Part shown: positions 27,327-36,350 of the stretch, piece after piece
Numbering within the stretch: position 1 is the first letter of the stretch
How the letters are laid out: each line of letters opens with the position of its first letter
NCBI GenBank assembly: GCA_963662815.2
Contig: CAXXWA010000010.1
Span: 124,001-188,000 of the forward strand
Length of the DNA stretch: 64,000 nucleotides
Origin: JAPPHA01 sp963662815
GTDB taxonomy: Bacteria > Pseudomonadota > Alphaproteobacteria > Rhodobacterales > Rhodobacteraceae
Reading direction: 5' to 3'
Notes under the pieces: generated by a model
What the model saw: only the letters and a program-made list of their open reading frames with translations
What the model was told of the DNA's origin: nothing
Databases searched by the model: none
Translations under genes and position numbers: made by a program

Positions 27327-28889
27327 TCACATGCCGAGGCTGAAACGGGGCGGGGATCGGCGCACGGGATCCGGATCGGCCTGCGGGCCCGGATCGAACC
27401 CCAGCTTGCGGGCCATCCTCCGGATGTCGATCAGCCTGAAGCCGCTTTCCGCGAGCCGGTTCCTGTCCGCATCGTCGAACACAGGGGACACCAGGGCCTT
27501 AAGAACCCTGTCGCCAGACGGGCGGGTCCAGCCCTTCCGGGTCTCGATCTCGCCGAGAAACGCCTGCATCCTCTGCTCCTCGCGAATCGGATCGTGCCTC
27601 CCCGGAGACCGCTTGCAGGAGCAAAGAGCCATCCATTCGGCTTCAGCGGGATCCCAGGATGACAGGCCCAGAACGTCGATTTCGACTGCGCCGGGCTGGA
27701 CGTTCGCCATCGCCTTCTCCCAGCCCAGCAGGCCCTGCAGCCACTCGGCCGTCAGCGGCTCCAGCGCAGCCCCCTCGGCTTCCATCAGCGCCGGATGGGT
27801 GCCCGCCGCCTCCGGAGCGATGGCAGGCCGGTCGGTATTCGGATTGCCCAGCGCCAGCATCTGGAAGAGCGTGGCGGCGTCGGTGATGCGGAACTTCTGC
27901 GCCGCCGGGGCCGGAAAGACCTCCCGGCCGGGCACCCGGATCATCGCGGCCAGCTCGAGATGGGAATCCAGAATGGACAGGTGATGCTCAAGGTCGTCCG
28001 GCCATCGTTTCCCGTCCGCGCCGGGCGGGCGGCAGGCGTCGGAAATGAAGCTTTTCCGCGTGCCCCGGAAGTTCTTGCCGACAATAGCCTCCAGTATGGA
28101 ACGAGCCGTCGGCTCGATCTCAACCCGCCCCTTCCAGTCCCACTTTTCGGCGGGATTGGCATCCAGACGCTCGATCTCCCGGGCCAGGAATTCGGCGCGC
28201 CAGTCCGGAAACCCCGCTTCCGGCAGCGGACGGATCGCCTGCTCGCCATAGAACCGCTCCCAGTAGCGGGGCATTCCCCCGAACGCCGCGGCGAGCGTCA
28301 GGAACCGGCGCGGGTCGGCGAGCCAACCATGCTCGGCCGCCATCTCAAGGAGCGCCGGAGCCTTCAGCGGGCGCAGGCGGAACGTGTGCATGAAACGCTG
28401 GTAGAGCGGCGCCCGGGGATTCCCGATCATGTCGAACAATTGCCGCTGATGCGATCCCGCAGCCACCAGCTTCCCGCGCCAAGGGCCGTTGTTGTGGCGA
28501 CCGGCGGTGTCGATCATCAGCTTGAAGCTCGATTCCATGCCGCAGGACCGAGCATGGTGAAACTCGTCTATGCCCACGACCGCCCCCTTGCGCAGGAGAT
28601 GGCGGATCAGGTGCAGGAGGCGGTTTTTCTGCACGATCAGCGCATCCGCGCCCGGCATGTCCGGTTCACTGTCCGGGACGTCGGCCAGCAAGGGCGCGAT
28701 GTCCGGCGCCGCCGAAGCGGCGCGGATGTGCACAAACAGCCTTTCGGCACAATCATTGCGGCTTTCCGGACTATGCAGTGGCGGCAGCTCAATGATGACC
28801 ATCGGACGGCGGCCACGCAGGCGGGCCTTCGCATCTTCGAGGAGCTGTGTCTTTCCGACGCCCCGGCGGCCGATGACGGCGCCCGCCAT
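27327..28889 (-). CDS. AAA ATPase with C-terminal PD-(D/E)XK-like domain
   Basis: A 520-aa protein. Walker A GRRGVGKTQ is near residues 7–15, a Walker B-like region VVGIDEFHHA near 104. A winged-helix-like middle follows, and the C-terminus has VEIDVLGLSSWD … MALCSCKRS, the D…xxK pattern of restriction-like nucleases found in DUF234-type ATPases. An in-frame extension upstream (MAPWRTYGRDK from ATG 28967) is interrupted by TAA at 28932–28934 before TAELERW. So either ATG 28889 is used or the gene has a recent nonsense mutation. It is 40 bp downstream of the ankyrin ATPase, same strand. Confidence 0.65.
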   Translation of the reverse strand: MAGAVIGRRGVGKTQLLEDAKARLRGRRPMVIIELPPLHSPESRNDCAERLFVHIRAASAAPDIAPLLADVPDSEPDMPGADALIVQKNRLLHLIRHLLRKGAVVGIDEFHHARSCGMESSFKLMIDTAGRHNNGPWRGKLVAAGSHQRQLFDMIGNPRAPLYQRFMHTFRLRPLKAPALLEMAAEHGWLADPRRFLTLAAAFGGMPRYWERFYGEQAIRPLPEAGFPDWRAEFLAREIERLDANPAEKWDWKGRVEIEPTARSILEAIVGKNFRGTRKSFISDACRPPGADGKRWPDDLEHHLSILDSHLELAAMIRVPGREVFPAPAAQKFRITDAATLFQMLALGNPNTDRPAIAPEAAGTHPALMEAEGAALEPLTAEWLQGLLGWEKAMANVQPGAVEIDVLGLSSWDPAEAEWMALCSCKRSPGRHDPIREEQRMQAFLGEIETRKGWTRPSGDRVLKALVSPVFDDADRNRLAESGFRLIDIRRMARKLGFDPGPQADPDPVRRSPPRFSLGM

Positions 28890-29006
28890 GAATCCGACGG
28901 GAGAGAGGCACCAGCGCTCCAGTTCGGCCGTTTACTTGTCCCGGCCGTAAGTTCTCCAAGGTGCCATCAGGACGCCTCTTCTCTGCCGGACCGGAGTTGA
29001 GAACCC

Positions 29007-30515
29007 CTACGGCTTTGGCTGCGGGACAGCGCCGAACCGAGCCGGCGGTCCCGCCTCCAGTAGCGCGCGAACTTCCGTCTCCCGCTCCCCGGCCGCCGCG
29101 AGCGGCGTTCGCCCCAGGTTGTCCCGGACGTCCGGGTCGGCACCGGCGGCAAGCAGCAACGCCGCGATCTCCGGCCAGTTCTCCTCCGCGGCGATGTGCA
29201 AGGGCGTCCGGCTCCGAAGATCGCGGGCGTCCGGGTCGTCCCCGCGACCGAGCGCGGTCTCCACGTCGTCCCGGAGAGCGGCGGCCGTCGACGCATGCAG
29301 CCGTCCGCCGGCCAGGGTCGCGCACCAGGATCGCATCGAAGGGATCGGGCAATGGAAGACGTTGGTCATGACATCGGGCTGCAGCAGCCCCTTGGCAACC
29401 ATGGCATCGAACATGGCAGCGGCGCTGCCGAGCTCCTCCGGAATCATCGCACCGACATCCCCGCTTTCCGGCCGGTTCGCCCCGACAATCAGGTTGATGC
29501 AGGTTCTCTTGTCGGCGCCAACCGGTCCGATGGCCTCCATCACCCGGCCGACGAGCAGCGGAACGCCGCCCAGCACCCCGGACATGCGGTCAAGATAGTA
29601 GCGGACCCGGAGCTGCGCCGTCCGGCGCCGAACCTCCGTCCGGTCGACGCCGTCCAGGTTCCCGTCGCAGCCGGCCAGTTCTCGGGCCAGCGCCATCTGG
29701 CTGTTCTGGACGTGCTTCGGCCAGCCGTAGGAGCGGCGAATCACCGTTTCCGTCCAGGATTCGCGATCTCCGGTCACCCGGTAGCGGTCGAAGAACAGCG
29801 CCATCGACTGCCGCGCCTCGTCCGGAGACAGGCAGCCAAGAGGCAATACGGCGTACGCGGCGAGGCGGGACAGCCCGGCTTGGTCCAAACGATCCGTCGC
29901 ATGCGCCAGCCCCGCCGCCACCGGGATCACCGGGTAACCATGAACGCCTGACTGAAGACCTTTCAGACGCTGAGCTACCAGGCTGTCCGGGTCGGCCCGT
30001 CCCTCAGATCCTAAAGGAAGATTCTGGATCTCGTCGATGAACAGCACTACGGGGCGGCCGCGATCGGGAAGCTCGGCGAGGGAACCCGGCGCCGGGGAGC
30101 CCAAACCGACGGAGACAGGGCCGGCCGTGACGGTGATGCCGGAGACATGGGACAGCAGATTCCGGAATCTACGATCCGCAATCTGCTGTTCGAGTATGCG
30201 GACGAACCTATGTTCGTTTGCGAGATCCTCCAAGTCGATCCGCGCCGGCAATGGCGCAGACTCGCCTTCCGCCCGCCAGTCCTGCTCCAGTCTGGCCATA
30301 AGCGAGGTCTTGCCGGCGCCGGGCACGCCGGTGATCAGGGTCAGCCGCCCCTCGGCAGGCGCAGGCGCCCCCTCGGCCACCCGGCTGCGAACGCCATCGA
30401 CCGTCCAGCGGACTTGTTCCAGCTCCGCCGCCCGCCCGGCGAAGAACGGGGTCAGATGCCGGTCGGATTCCCTGGAGAACTCCCGAAGCCCGTCGATGTC
30501 CGGTGTGCCAGCCAT
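29007..30515 (-). CDS. P-loop ATPase with C-terminal ankyrin repeats
   Basis: A 502-aa protein starting at ATG 30515. ATPase part: LITGVPGAGKTSLM (Walker A, near 58–71), VVLFIDEIQNLP (Walker B, near 155), and a conserved SYGWPKHVQNSQ further on. A linker region (RTCINLI … GAMIPEELGSAAAMFDAM) resembles a winged helix. The last ~75 residues contain two ankyrin repeats (RTPLHIAAEENWPEIAALLL, AGADPDVRDNLGRTPL). Two decayed paralogues lie at 23.7–25.1 kb. The layout (sensor-like repeats on an AAA/STAND-like ATPase, next to an AAA-nuclease) suggests a defence or DNA-transaction module, but this is inference. Confidence 0.75.
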   Translation of the reverse strand: MAGTPDIDGLREFSRESDRHLTPFFAGRAAELEQVRWTVDGVRSRVAEGAPAPAEGRLTLITGVPGAGKTSLMARLEQDWRAEGESAPLPARIDLEDLANEHRFVRILEQQIADRRFRNLLSHVSGITVTAGPVSVGLGSPAPGSLAELPDRGRPVVLFIDEIQNLPLGSEGRADPDSLVAQRLKGLQSGVHGYPVIPVAAGLAHATDRLDQAGLSRLAAYAVLPLGCLSPDEARQSMALFFDRYRVTGDRESWTETVIRRSYGWPKHVQNSQMALARELAGCDGNLDGVDRTEVRRRTAQLRVRYYLDRMSGVLGGVPLLVGRVMEAIGPVGADKRTCINLIVGANRPESGDVGAMIPEELGSAAAMFDAMVAKGLLQPDVMTNVFHCPIPSMRSWCATLAGGRLHASTAAALRDDVETALGRGDDPDARDLRSRTPLHIAAEENWPEIAALLLAAGADPDVRDNLGRTPLAAAGERETEVRALLEAGPPARFGAVPQPKP

Positions 30516-31383
30516 AGCAAGAGTCCTACCGGAGGCCCGCCTTTCGGGCAACGGCGCGCCTGCAGCGGCGGCGGAAGCAGTCTCTCAAGGTAGGAAGGAA
30601 CGGGTTGCGTTCCTCCACGCCTCGCGGCCAACTTGCTCCTCGACGGTCAGTTCCGCTTGACAGCGTAGCTGTAACGGTTGCCATTTACCCAGCGAAAGCC
30701 AATCCGCGCGGGGTCGGGTAGGACACTGACGCGCACTATGGGTCACGCCGGATTCCATGACTCAGGTTGCGGAAAACTTCGATTTGCGGTTGGATTCGTG
30801 CGTCCCCCTCTGAAATTCAGGACTTCCGGTTTCCCGGGTCCGGTTTCAAGCACCATGCACCCCCGCAGGAGCATGGTACGTTGCCTCCGCAACATCCGTT
30901 ATGCTCAAGTTCGACCCGGCCGAGCCCATGACGCCATCCCGCGTCTACGTCGCCGCTAGGCTCGACGGCGCCATCATTGGATGAGAATGCCACCTTCGAT
31001 CGGCAGCGGACTTTTAGTCTCGCCATGACCTGCCACCTTCACCACTTGGGCACAGAGGCCCTCTCACCGGTCGGGTTGTATTGTCCCGATCATCGCCGCT
31101 TTCAGCCAGTCGAGATAACAACCCACAACATGGCGGAAGCGTAGTAGAACGCCGATTAGGACGACATTGCAGAACAAGGAGCCAAAAGAAGTATCGATGC
31201 CAGAAGCGGCCTGTTGTAGATCGGCGAGACATCGAACCAAAGCCCACTGGTCAGAGGCATTGCGAGGAGAGGGACTTGCCACGTATCTTATTGAGTGAGC
31301 GGATTTGCTGGCATCTCCGCTCGTAGGCCTCTTTGGACATACCGATCATTCAAGTTCTCAATGATTGTCAGAAACAGGAACAA
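30516..31383. other. Stretch without a recognisable gene
   Basis: Short frames only. One minus-strand frame ends VNGNRYSYAVKRN just before TGA near 30655, which looks like a genuine C-terminus of a lost gene. From about 31010 on the sequence is visibly less GC-rich than the rest of the window, with short unrelated frames. Probably plasmid- or phage-derived scraps. Confidence 0.45.
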
Positions 31384-31556
31384 TTAGCGGCCCGTCCAGC
31401 GGGCTCGGTGTGAGGCCGCTCCCCGCGCCACTTCTGTCTCATCAAATATTTTCGGCTGGCCATGCCGGCTCATCCAAGCATTCAATGCCTGGCAAATCGC
31501 AACCTGCATCGTGATTCCCTTCTGGGCACAGAAAGCATGAAACTGCCGCCGACTTT
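31384..31556 (-). pseudogene. Ribbon-helix-helix-like small protein, split by IS5-like element
   Basis: The frame to TAA 31384 reads RRQFHAFCAQKGITMQVAIC then QALNAWM, a pattern seen in the C-terminal helices of small plasmid-type RHH proteins (F.A.CA..G.TMQ.AI..L...W). It is cut by the IS5-like insertion; upstream residues (ISARVSLE) continue across the element at 32433 onward. No valid start remains. Tentative. Confidence 0.35.
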
Positions 31557-31560
31557 CTAG

Positions 31561-32428
31561 GGCCTGTTGACAGTCATTTTGCCGCGACCACGCCGGCGAC
31601 GAGGTGAATTCCCGCCGCGAAACTCTCGTCCGTCTTGTCGTACCGCGTCGCGATTGCCCTGAACTCCTTGATTTTCGCGAAGAGGTTCTCCACCAGGTGC
31701 CGCCAGCCGTACACGTCCCGGTCGTGCTCCCGCGGCTCCGTCCGGTTCCGCCGCGGGGGAATCACCGCTTCCGCGCCGCGTCCCTCCAGATCGTCGAGCA
31801 GCCAGTCCGCGTCGAACGCCCTGTCGCCGACGAAGGCCGCGAACGGGAGGCCATCGAGAGGCGCCGGCACCCCTGCGAGGTCGTGCGCCTGGCCGGGGAG
31901 GATCACGAAGCGCACAAGGCATCCGAGCGCGTCCACGACCGCCACGACCTTGCTCGTCAGGCCGCCCCGGGAACGGCCGATCCCCTGCCTGCAGGTCCCC
32001 CCCTTGCGCCGGACGCCTTCTGGTGCGCCTGGACCACCGTGCCGTCGACGAACACGCACTCGAGGTCGAACTCCTCGGAAAATGTGTTGAAGACACGCTC
32101 GAAAACCCCGGAAAGCGTCCAGCGGCGGAACCGTATGTAGACGCTGTTCCAATTTCCAAAGCGCTCCGGGAGGTCGCGCCATGGCGATCCCGTGCGGAAC
32201 CGCCAGAGCACCGCCTCGAGGAAGAGGCGGTTGTCCGCCGCAGTGCCGCCGGGGTCGGTCGCCTTGCCCGGCAGCATGTGCTCGACCCGCACCCACATGG
32301 CGTCGGACAGCACCGTCCTGTCTGCATTCATCTGATGCCTGCTCGTTGCCCGTGCCGCCGTTCCGGCGGTCATTGCGGCGGAAAATGGCATCAAGCCGGA
32401 CGAATCGCAACATGACTGTCAACAGGCC
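31561..32428 (-). mobile_element. IS5-family element
   Basis: 868 bp with inverted repeats GGCCTGTTGACAGTCA and TGACTGTCAACAGGCC. It is flanked by a CTAG target duplication (31557–31560 and 32429–32432), which fits the IS5-family target preference. Looks complete and recent. Confidence 0.9.
31574..32331 (-). CDS. IS5-family transposase, two overlapping frames
   Basis: First frame from ATG 32331: MNADRTVLSDAMWVRVEHML, WRDLPERFGNWNSVYIRFRRW, and the first catalytic Asp in FVDGTVVQAHQKAS. It must shift to the second frame at a run of seven G (31997–32003, minus sense). Then GLTSKVVAVVDALG, FVGDRAFDADWL (second Asp) and VENLFAKIKEFRAIATRYDK (Glu region). Many IS5-family members use such a slippery run for programmed frameshifting, so this is treated as functional. 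Confidence 0.8.
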
Positions 32429-32576
32429 CTAGGCTGACGCGTGCCGAAATCCGAAATCATTGGCATCTTCTGTGAAACGGATCTACCCGCCATTTCCAGC
32501 AGAATTCCTCCGCGCGCACCTTGTAAGGCAACATGCGGCGCTGGACCGGATGTGCGCGATGGGTGATAGTCCGACA

Positions 32577-33836
32577 ATGCGCCGAGACGCACTCTGCCGA
32601 GACTGCCCGGGACGAATCGACGACGGTCCGAGATGTCCGGCCTGCGGTTCGCCGCGGATCATCGCCCACCCGGAACTCTTCGACCTGGAGATCGCGCATC
32701 TGGACTGCGATGCATTCTACGCTAGCATTGAAAAGCGCGATGATCAGTCGATCCGGGATCGCCCCGTCATCGTGGGAGGCGGACGGCGCGGCGTAGTCTC
32801 AACGGCATGTTACGTTGCCCGGGTCCGGGGGGTGCGATCTGCAATGCCCATGTTCAAGGCAAGACGGCTTTGCCCCGACGCGGTCGTCGTCCAGCCGAGA
32901 ATGCAAGTCTATTCTCGGGTTTCGCGGCAGATCCGCGACATGATGGAAGAGTTGACGCCGCTGGTCGAACCACTGTCGCTCGACGAAGCGTTTCTCGACC
33001 TCTCCGGAACCGCGAGGTTGCACGGCGAGCCGCCCGCGCTGCTGCTCGCGCGCCTTTCGAACCGAATCGAGCACGAACTCGGCCTGTCGGCATCGGTTGG
33101 TCTTTCCCACAACAAGTTTCTCGCAAAGGTCGCCTCCGACCTCGACAAGCCCCGCGGCTTCTCGGTCATCGGCGAGGCGGAAACCGAAGAGTTCCTGAGC
33201 GACAGGCCGGTTTCGCTCATCTGGGGCGTCGGGAAGACCTTGCAGCGCTCCCTGGAGGGTTCGGGAATCCGCACGTTTTCCGATCTCCGGCGGCTCGACC
33301 GCGCGGAACTCGCACGCCGCTACGGCGCCATGGGCGAACGGCTCTGGCATCTCGGACGCGGTCGCGATGCGCGGAGGGTGTCCCGGGACGAAAGGGCAAG
33401 AAGCCTTTCCAGCGAAACCACATTCGCGCGGGACACGGGCGATCTTGCAACGCTCGACGGATATCTCTGGAGGCTGTCGGAACGGGTCGCCGACCGTGTC
33501 AAGAAAAACCGCCTGGCGGGACGGGTCGTGGTTCTGAAGGTCAAGCGATCGGATCACAGGATCCTGACCCGGCAAGCGAGGCTTTCCGAACCGACCCGGA
33601 CCGCGGACAGGATCTACCGCACCGCGCGTGCGCTCCTTGAACGGGTCGTCGAGCGCGGCCCGTTCAGGCTGATCGGCGTCGGACTCCGGGAACTGGGAGC
33701 GAAGGAAGACGCGGACGAATTCGGCAGTCTTCTCGACGATGACGCCGTGAAGCGGGCGCGGGCGGAAGAGGCCACGGACATCATTCGCGAGAGGTTCGGC
33801 AAGCAGGCCATAATGAAGGGGCGCGCGCTTCGCTGA
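32577..33836 (+). CDS. dinB: DNA polymerase IV
   Basis: A 419-aa Y-family translesion polymerase. N-terminal Cys4 ribbon (LCRDCPG … CPACGSP, residues 6–27), typical of alphaproteobacterial DinB. Catalytic acidic residues are in AHLDCDAFYASIEKRDD and SLDEAFLDLSG. HhH region LIWGVGKTLQRSLE and little finger follow. The frame opens at 32460, but ATG 32577 gives the usual MRRDALCRDC start. The gene begins about 150 bp after the IS5-like element. Confidence 0.92.
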   Translation: MRRDALCRDCPGRIDDGPRCPACGSPRIIAHPELFDLEIAHLDCDAFYASIEKRDDQSIRDRPVIVGGGRRGVVSTACYVARVRGVRSAMPMFKARRLCPDAVVVQPRMQVYSRVSRQIRDMMEELTPLVEPLSLDEAFLDLSGTARLHGEPPALLLARLSNRIEHELGLSASVGLSHNKFLAKVASDLDKPRGFSVIGEAETEEFLSDRPVSLIWGVGKTLQRSLEGSGIRTFSDLRRLDRAELARRYGAMGERLWHLGRGRDARRVSRDERARSLSSETTFARDTGDLATLDGYLWRLSERVADRVKKNRLAGRVVVLKVKRSDHRILTRQARLSEPTRTADRIYRTARALLERVVERGPFRLIGVGLRELGAKEDADEFGSLLDDDAVKRARAEEATDIIRERFGKQAIMKGRALR

Positions 33837-34685
33837 TCACTCGGCCGCCAGCGGCAGCCGCGATGCCGCAAGATCGCAGATTGCGCAAATGATTATGTCG
33901 AGGCGGCTTCGGACCGACGTGAACTCGGGCCTCTTGGTCAGGGCCGCCTCGTCCATGTAAATCGACCTGTCGATTTCCACCTGAACCACGTGCATCGCGT
34001 CCTCCGGCCTGCCGTGAAGCTCCGCGATGTACCCGCCGGCATAAGGCGAATTCCTGGCCACCCTGAAGCCGGCGAGTACGAACGCCGCGTCGATCGCGTC
34101 GAGAATCTCCGGGCTGCAGGACGCGCCATGCCTGTCTCCGAGGACGATCTCGGGGCGCATTTCCTGGCGGAGCGACGCCCTCGGCATGGAGTGGCAGTCG
34201 ATGAGCACTGCCCGGCCGAACTGGCGATGAGCCCGGCGCATGAGCGCCCCGAGGTCCGAATGATAGGGGTGGTGGTGCTCCAGAAGCAGCGATTCGGCCT
34301 CCCGCGCGCTGATCTGGCGCCTGTGAATTCTCTGCGACCCCGTGACGACTCGCGGAATGACCCCGAGCCCGGCCGCGACCCGCGGGTTTCCGGCGGCGGG
34401 ACGCGCGTCCTTGACAACCAGGGGGTCGAGATCGCCCGGGCTGCGATTGAGATCGACGATCGCGCGCGGCACATGCGCGATCTGGAGCGGCGCTCCGCAT
34501 GCCGGCGCGGCGGCAAACAGTTCGTCGACGAATGCGTCCTCGGAACTGCGGAGCTGCCGGAGCCCGAGTCGGCTTCGCCGGACGAACGCCGGCGGATAGG
34601 TCCGGCCGCTGTGCGGAGAACTGAAGACAGCGCCGCTCCGCAGGTTGCGCGGTTCGATTATGCTGTGTGAACGCGTGCCCGCCAT
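33837..34685 (-). CDS. N-formylglutamate amidohydrolase
   Basis: A 282-aa FGase-family hydrolase. FSSPHSGRTYPP near 21, DLNRSPGDLDP, HHHPYHSD, and LIDCHSMPRAS carry the likely metal-binding His and Asp residues. The family releases formate from N-formylglutamate in histidine degradation, but many alphaproteobacterial homologues lack a hut cluster, and none is seen here. Start ATG 34685 chosen; ATG 34709 is possible. Convergent with dinB with no gap. Confidence 0.82.
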   Translation of the reverse strand: MAGTRSHSIIEPRNLRSGAVFSSPHSGRTYPPAFVRRSRLGLRQLRSSEDAFVDELFAAAPACGAPLQIAHVPRAIVDLNRSPGDLDPLVVKDARPAAGNPRVAAGLGVIPRVVTGSQRIHRRQISAREAESLLLEHHHPYHSDLGALMRRAHRQFGRAVLIDCHSMPRASLRQEMRPEIVLGDRHGASCSPEILDAIDAAFVLAGFRVARNSPYAGGYIAELHGRPEDAMHVVQVEIDRSIYMDEAALTKRPEFTSVRSRLDIIICAICDLAASRLPLAAE

Positions 34686-34806
34686 GATCCCGCCTGACCG
34701 GATTGCCAACCATAGCGCAGGCGCGGTTCGGGAAACAGCTTGAACCGGCTCCGGACAGGACCTATAAGGCCCGGACTGCCATTGCCAGCGGCACTGGAAG
34801 CCATCG

Positions 34807-34881
34807 GGGCGTATAGCTCAGCGGGAGAGCACTTCGTTGACATCGAAGGGGTCACTGGTTCAATCCCAGTTACGCCCACCA
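34807..34881 (+). tRNA. tRNA-Val(GAC)
   Basis: 75 nt with an encoded CCA. Acceptor GGGCGTA pairs fully with TACGCCC. D-loop AGCTCAGCGGGAGAGC, anticodon loop TTGACAT (anticodon GAC) in a 5-bp stem CTTCG/CGAAG, and T-arm CTGGTTCAATCCCAG are all canonical. Confidence 0.97.
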
Positions 34882-34932
34882 TTTGCTTCGCAACCGGCGC
34901 CGGCCATTGATTCGCGACACGGGAGCAAACCG

Positions 34933-35058
34933 ATGAAAGTCAGGAATTCCTTGCGCTCAAGCAAGAGGCGGCACCGCGATTGCCAGGTTGTCCGGCGCAA
35001 GGGCCGCGTCTACGTCATCAACAAGACGCAGCGCCGGTTCAAGGCGCGCCAGGGCTGA
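34933..35058 (+). CDS. rpmJ: 50S ribosomal protein L36
   Basis: A 41-aa basic protein, MKVRNSLRSSKRRHRD … RVYVINKTQRRFKARQG. This is the form with only one cysteine, so it lacks the zinc-binding Cys set of the other L36 type. ATG 34933 follows a GGGAGC ribosome site. It stands alone, downstream of the tRNA, as is common in alphaproteobacteria. Confidence 0.95.
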   Translation: MKVRNSLRSSKRRHRDCQVVRRKGRVYVINKTQRRFKARQG

Positions 35059-35083
35059 ACGCGGCCGCACGACCGTGCGGCGG

Positions 35084-35947
35084 TTACAGGCTGTCAACCG
35101 GTATCTTGAGGAAGGCGCGCCCGGAGTCGTCAGGCTCGGGCATGTTTCCCGCACGCATGTTGACCTGAAGCGACGGAATCATCAGCGTCGGCGTCGCAAG
35201 CGTGCGATCGCGCTCGGTCCGCAGCCGCACGAACTCCTCTCGCGACGTTTCGCCTCCGAAGTGCACGTTCCTGGCCTTCTGCTCGCCGACGGTGGTCTCC
35301 CAGGCGAACTCCTCCCGTCCCGGCGCCTTGTAGTCATGGCCGACGAAGATCCGCGTATCGTCGGGGAGACATAGAATCCTCTGGATCGAATCGAAGAGGT
35401 CTTCGGCGGAGCCGCCGGGGAAGTCGGCGCGCGCAGAACCGAAGTCCGGCATGAACATGGTGTCACCCACGAACGCCGCGTCCTCGACCACATATGTCAG
35501 GCATGCAGGCGTATGCCCGGGCGTCGAGAGGACGCGGCCGGCGAGACCCCCGATGCGGAAACTGTCGCCGTCCCTGAACAGGTGGTCGAACTGGCTTCCG
35601 TCGCGCTGGAACTCGGTGCCCTCGTTGAAGATCTTTCCGAACACCTCCTGCACAACGATGATCTTGTGGCCGATGCCGATCCTGCCGCCGATTTCCTGCT
35701 GCAGGTAGGGGGCGGCCGACAGGTGATCCGCGTGCACGTGGCTCTCGAGAATCCACTCGAGTTCGAGGTCACGTTTGCGAATCGCCGCGATCAGGCCGTC
35801 GGCAAATCCGGTCGAGGTGCGGCCGGACGCGTAGTCGAAGTCGAGTACGCTGTCGACAACGGCGCATGCGCGGGAGGCAGGATCCCGCACGAGGTACGAC
35901 ACCGTTTTCGTGGCATCGTGAAAGAACGCTGTCACCTCGGCTCGCAT
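35084..35947 (-). CDS. MBL-fold hydrolase, persulfide dioxygenase-like
   Basis: A 287-aa metallo-beta-lactamase-fold protein. Metal motif HVHADH near 82, STPGHTPACLTY, GDTMFMPD, and IFVGHDY near the C-terminus. The pattern fits ETHE1/Blh-type persulfide dioxygenases or glyoxalase II-like enzymes that act on glutathione persulfide. ATG 35947 gives the standard MRAEVTAFFHD start. Confidence 0.85.
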   Translation of the reverse strand: MRAEVTAFFHDATKTVSYLVRDPASRACAVVDSVLDFDYASGRTSTGFADGLIAAIRKRDLELEWILESHVHADHLSAAPYLQQEIGGRIGIGHKIIVVQEVFGKIFNEGTEFQRDGSQFDHLFRDGDSFRIGGLAGRVLSTPGHTPACLTYVVEDAAFVGDTMFMPDFGSARADFPGGSAEDLFDSIQRILCLPDDTRIFVGHDYKAPGREEFAWETTVGEQKARNVHFGGETSREEFVRLRTERDRTLATPTLMIPSLQVNMRAGNMPEPDDSGRAFLKIPVDSL

Positions 35948-36350
35948 GCCGATCTCCCTGCTGCGGCAAATGCCGCGTTGCGCGTCGAGGCGGCGGTTCC
36001 GGGTTTCCGGCGTCGAATTGCCCCGCCGCCTGTTCATACCATGAACGAATCCGAATTCAATCGGGCGCGGCGCAGGCGGAGCCCCGAACCGGAACCGCTG
36101 GGCTCATTCCCGGTCAGGAACCAACGCGGCGGCGTCCGTTTCGCGGAACCGGTCGCGGCGAAGGCGTTGCCCTCGGCGGAACCTCAACGCCGGAGCGCCC
36201 GTCGACGAACGGCATGGATCCTCGCCTGGTGCATGTTCGCCTGCCTGCGCGACAGCCCCGGTCCGGAATGCGGGCATCGAACGACTGCGGACGGTCCGCT
36301 CGCCGGTTCGGACCACCAACGCGACGTCGCCGGTTCCGATCCGGCAGGGA
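35948..36350. other. Intergenic stretch without a confident gene
   Basis: A plus-strand frame from ATG 36041 is open for 113 codons (MNESEFNRARRRRSPEPEP, then RRTAWILAWCMFACLRD), but it runs antisense into the ligase gene and has no family match. I see no terminator or clear promoter. Confidence 0.4.
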
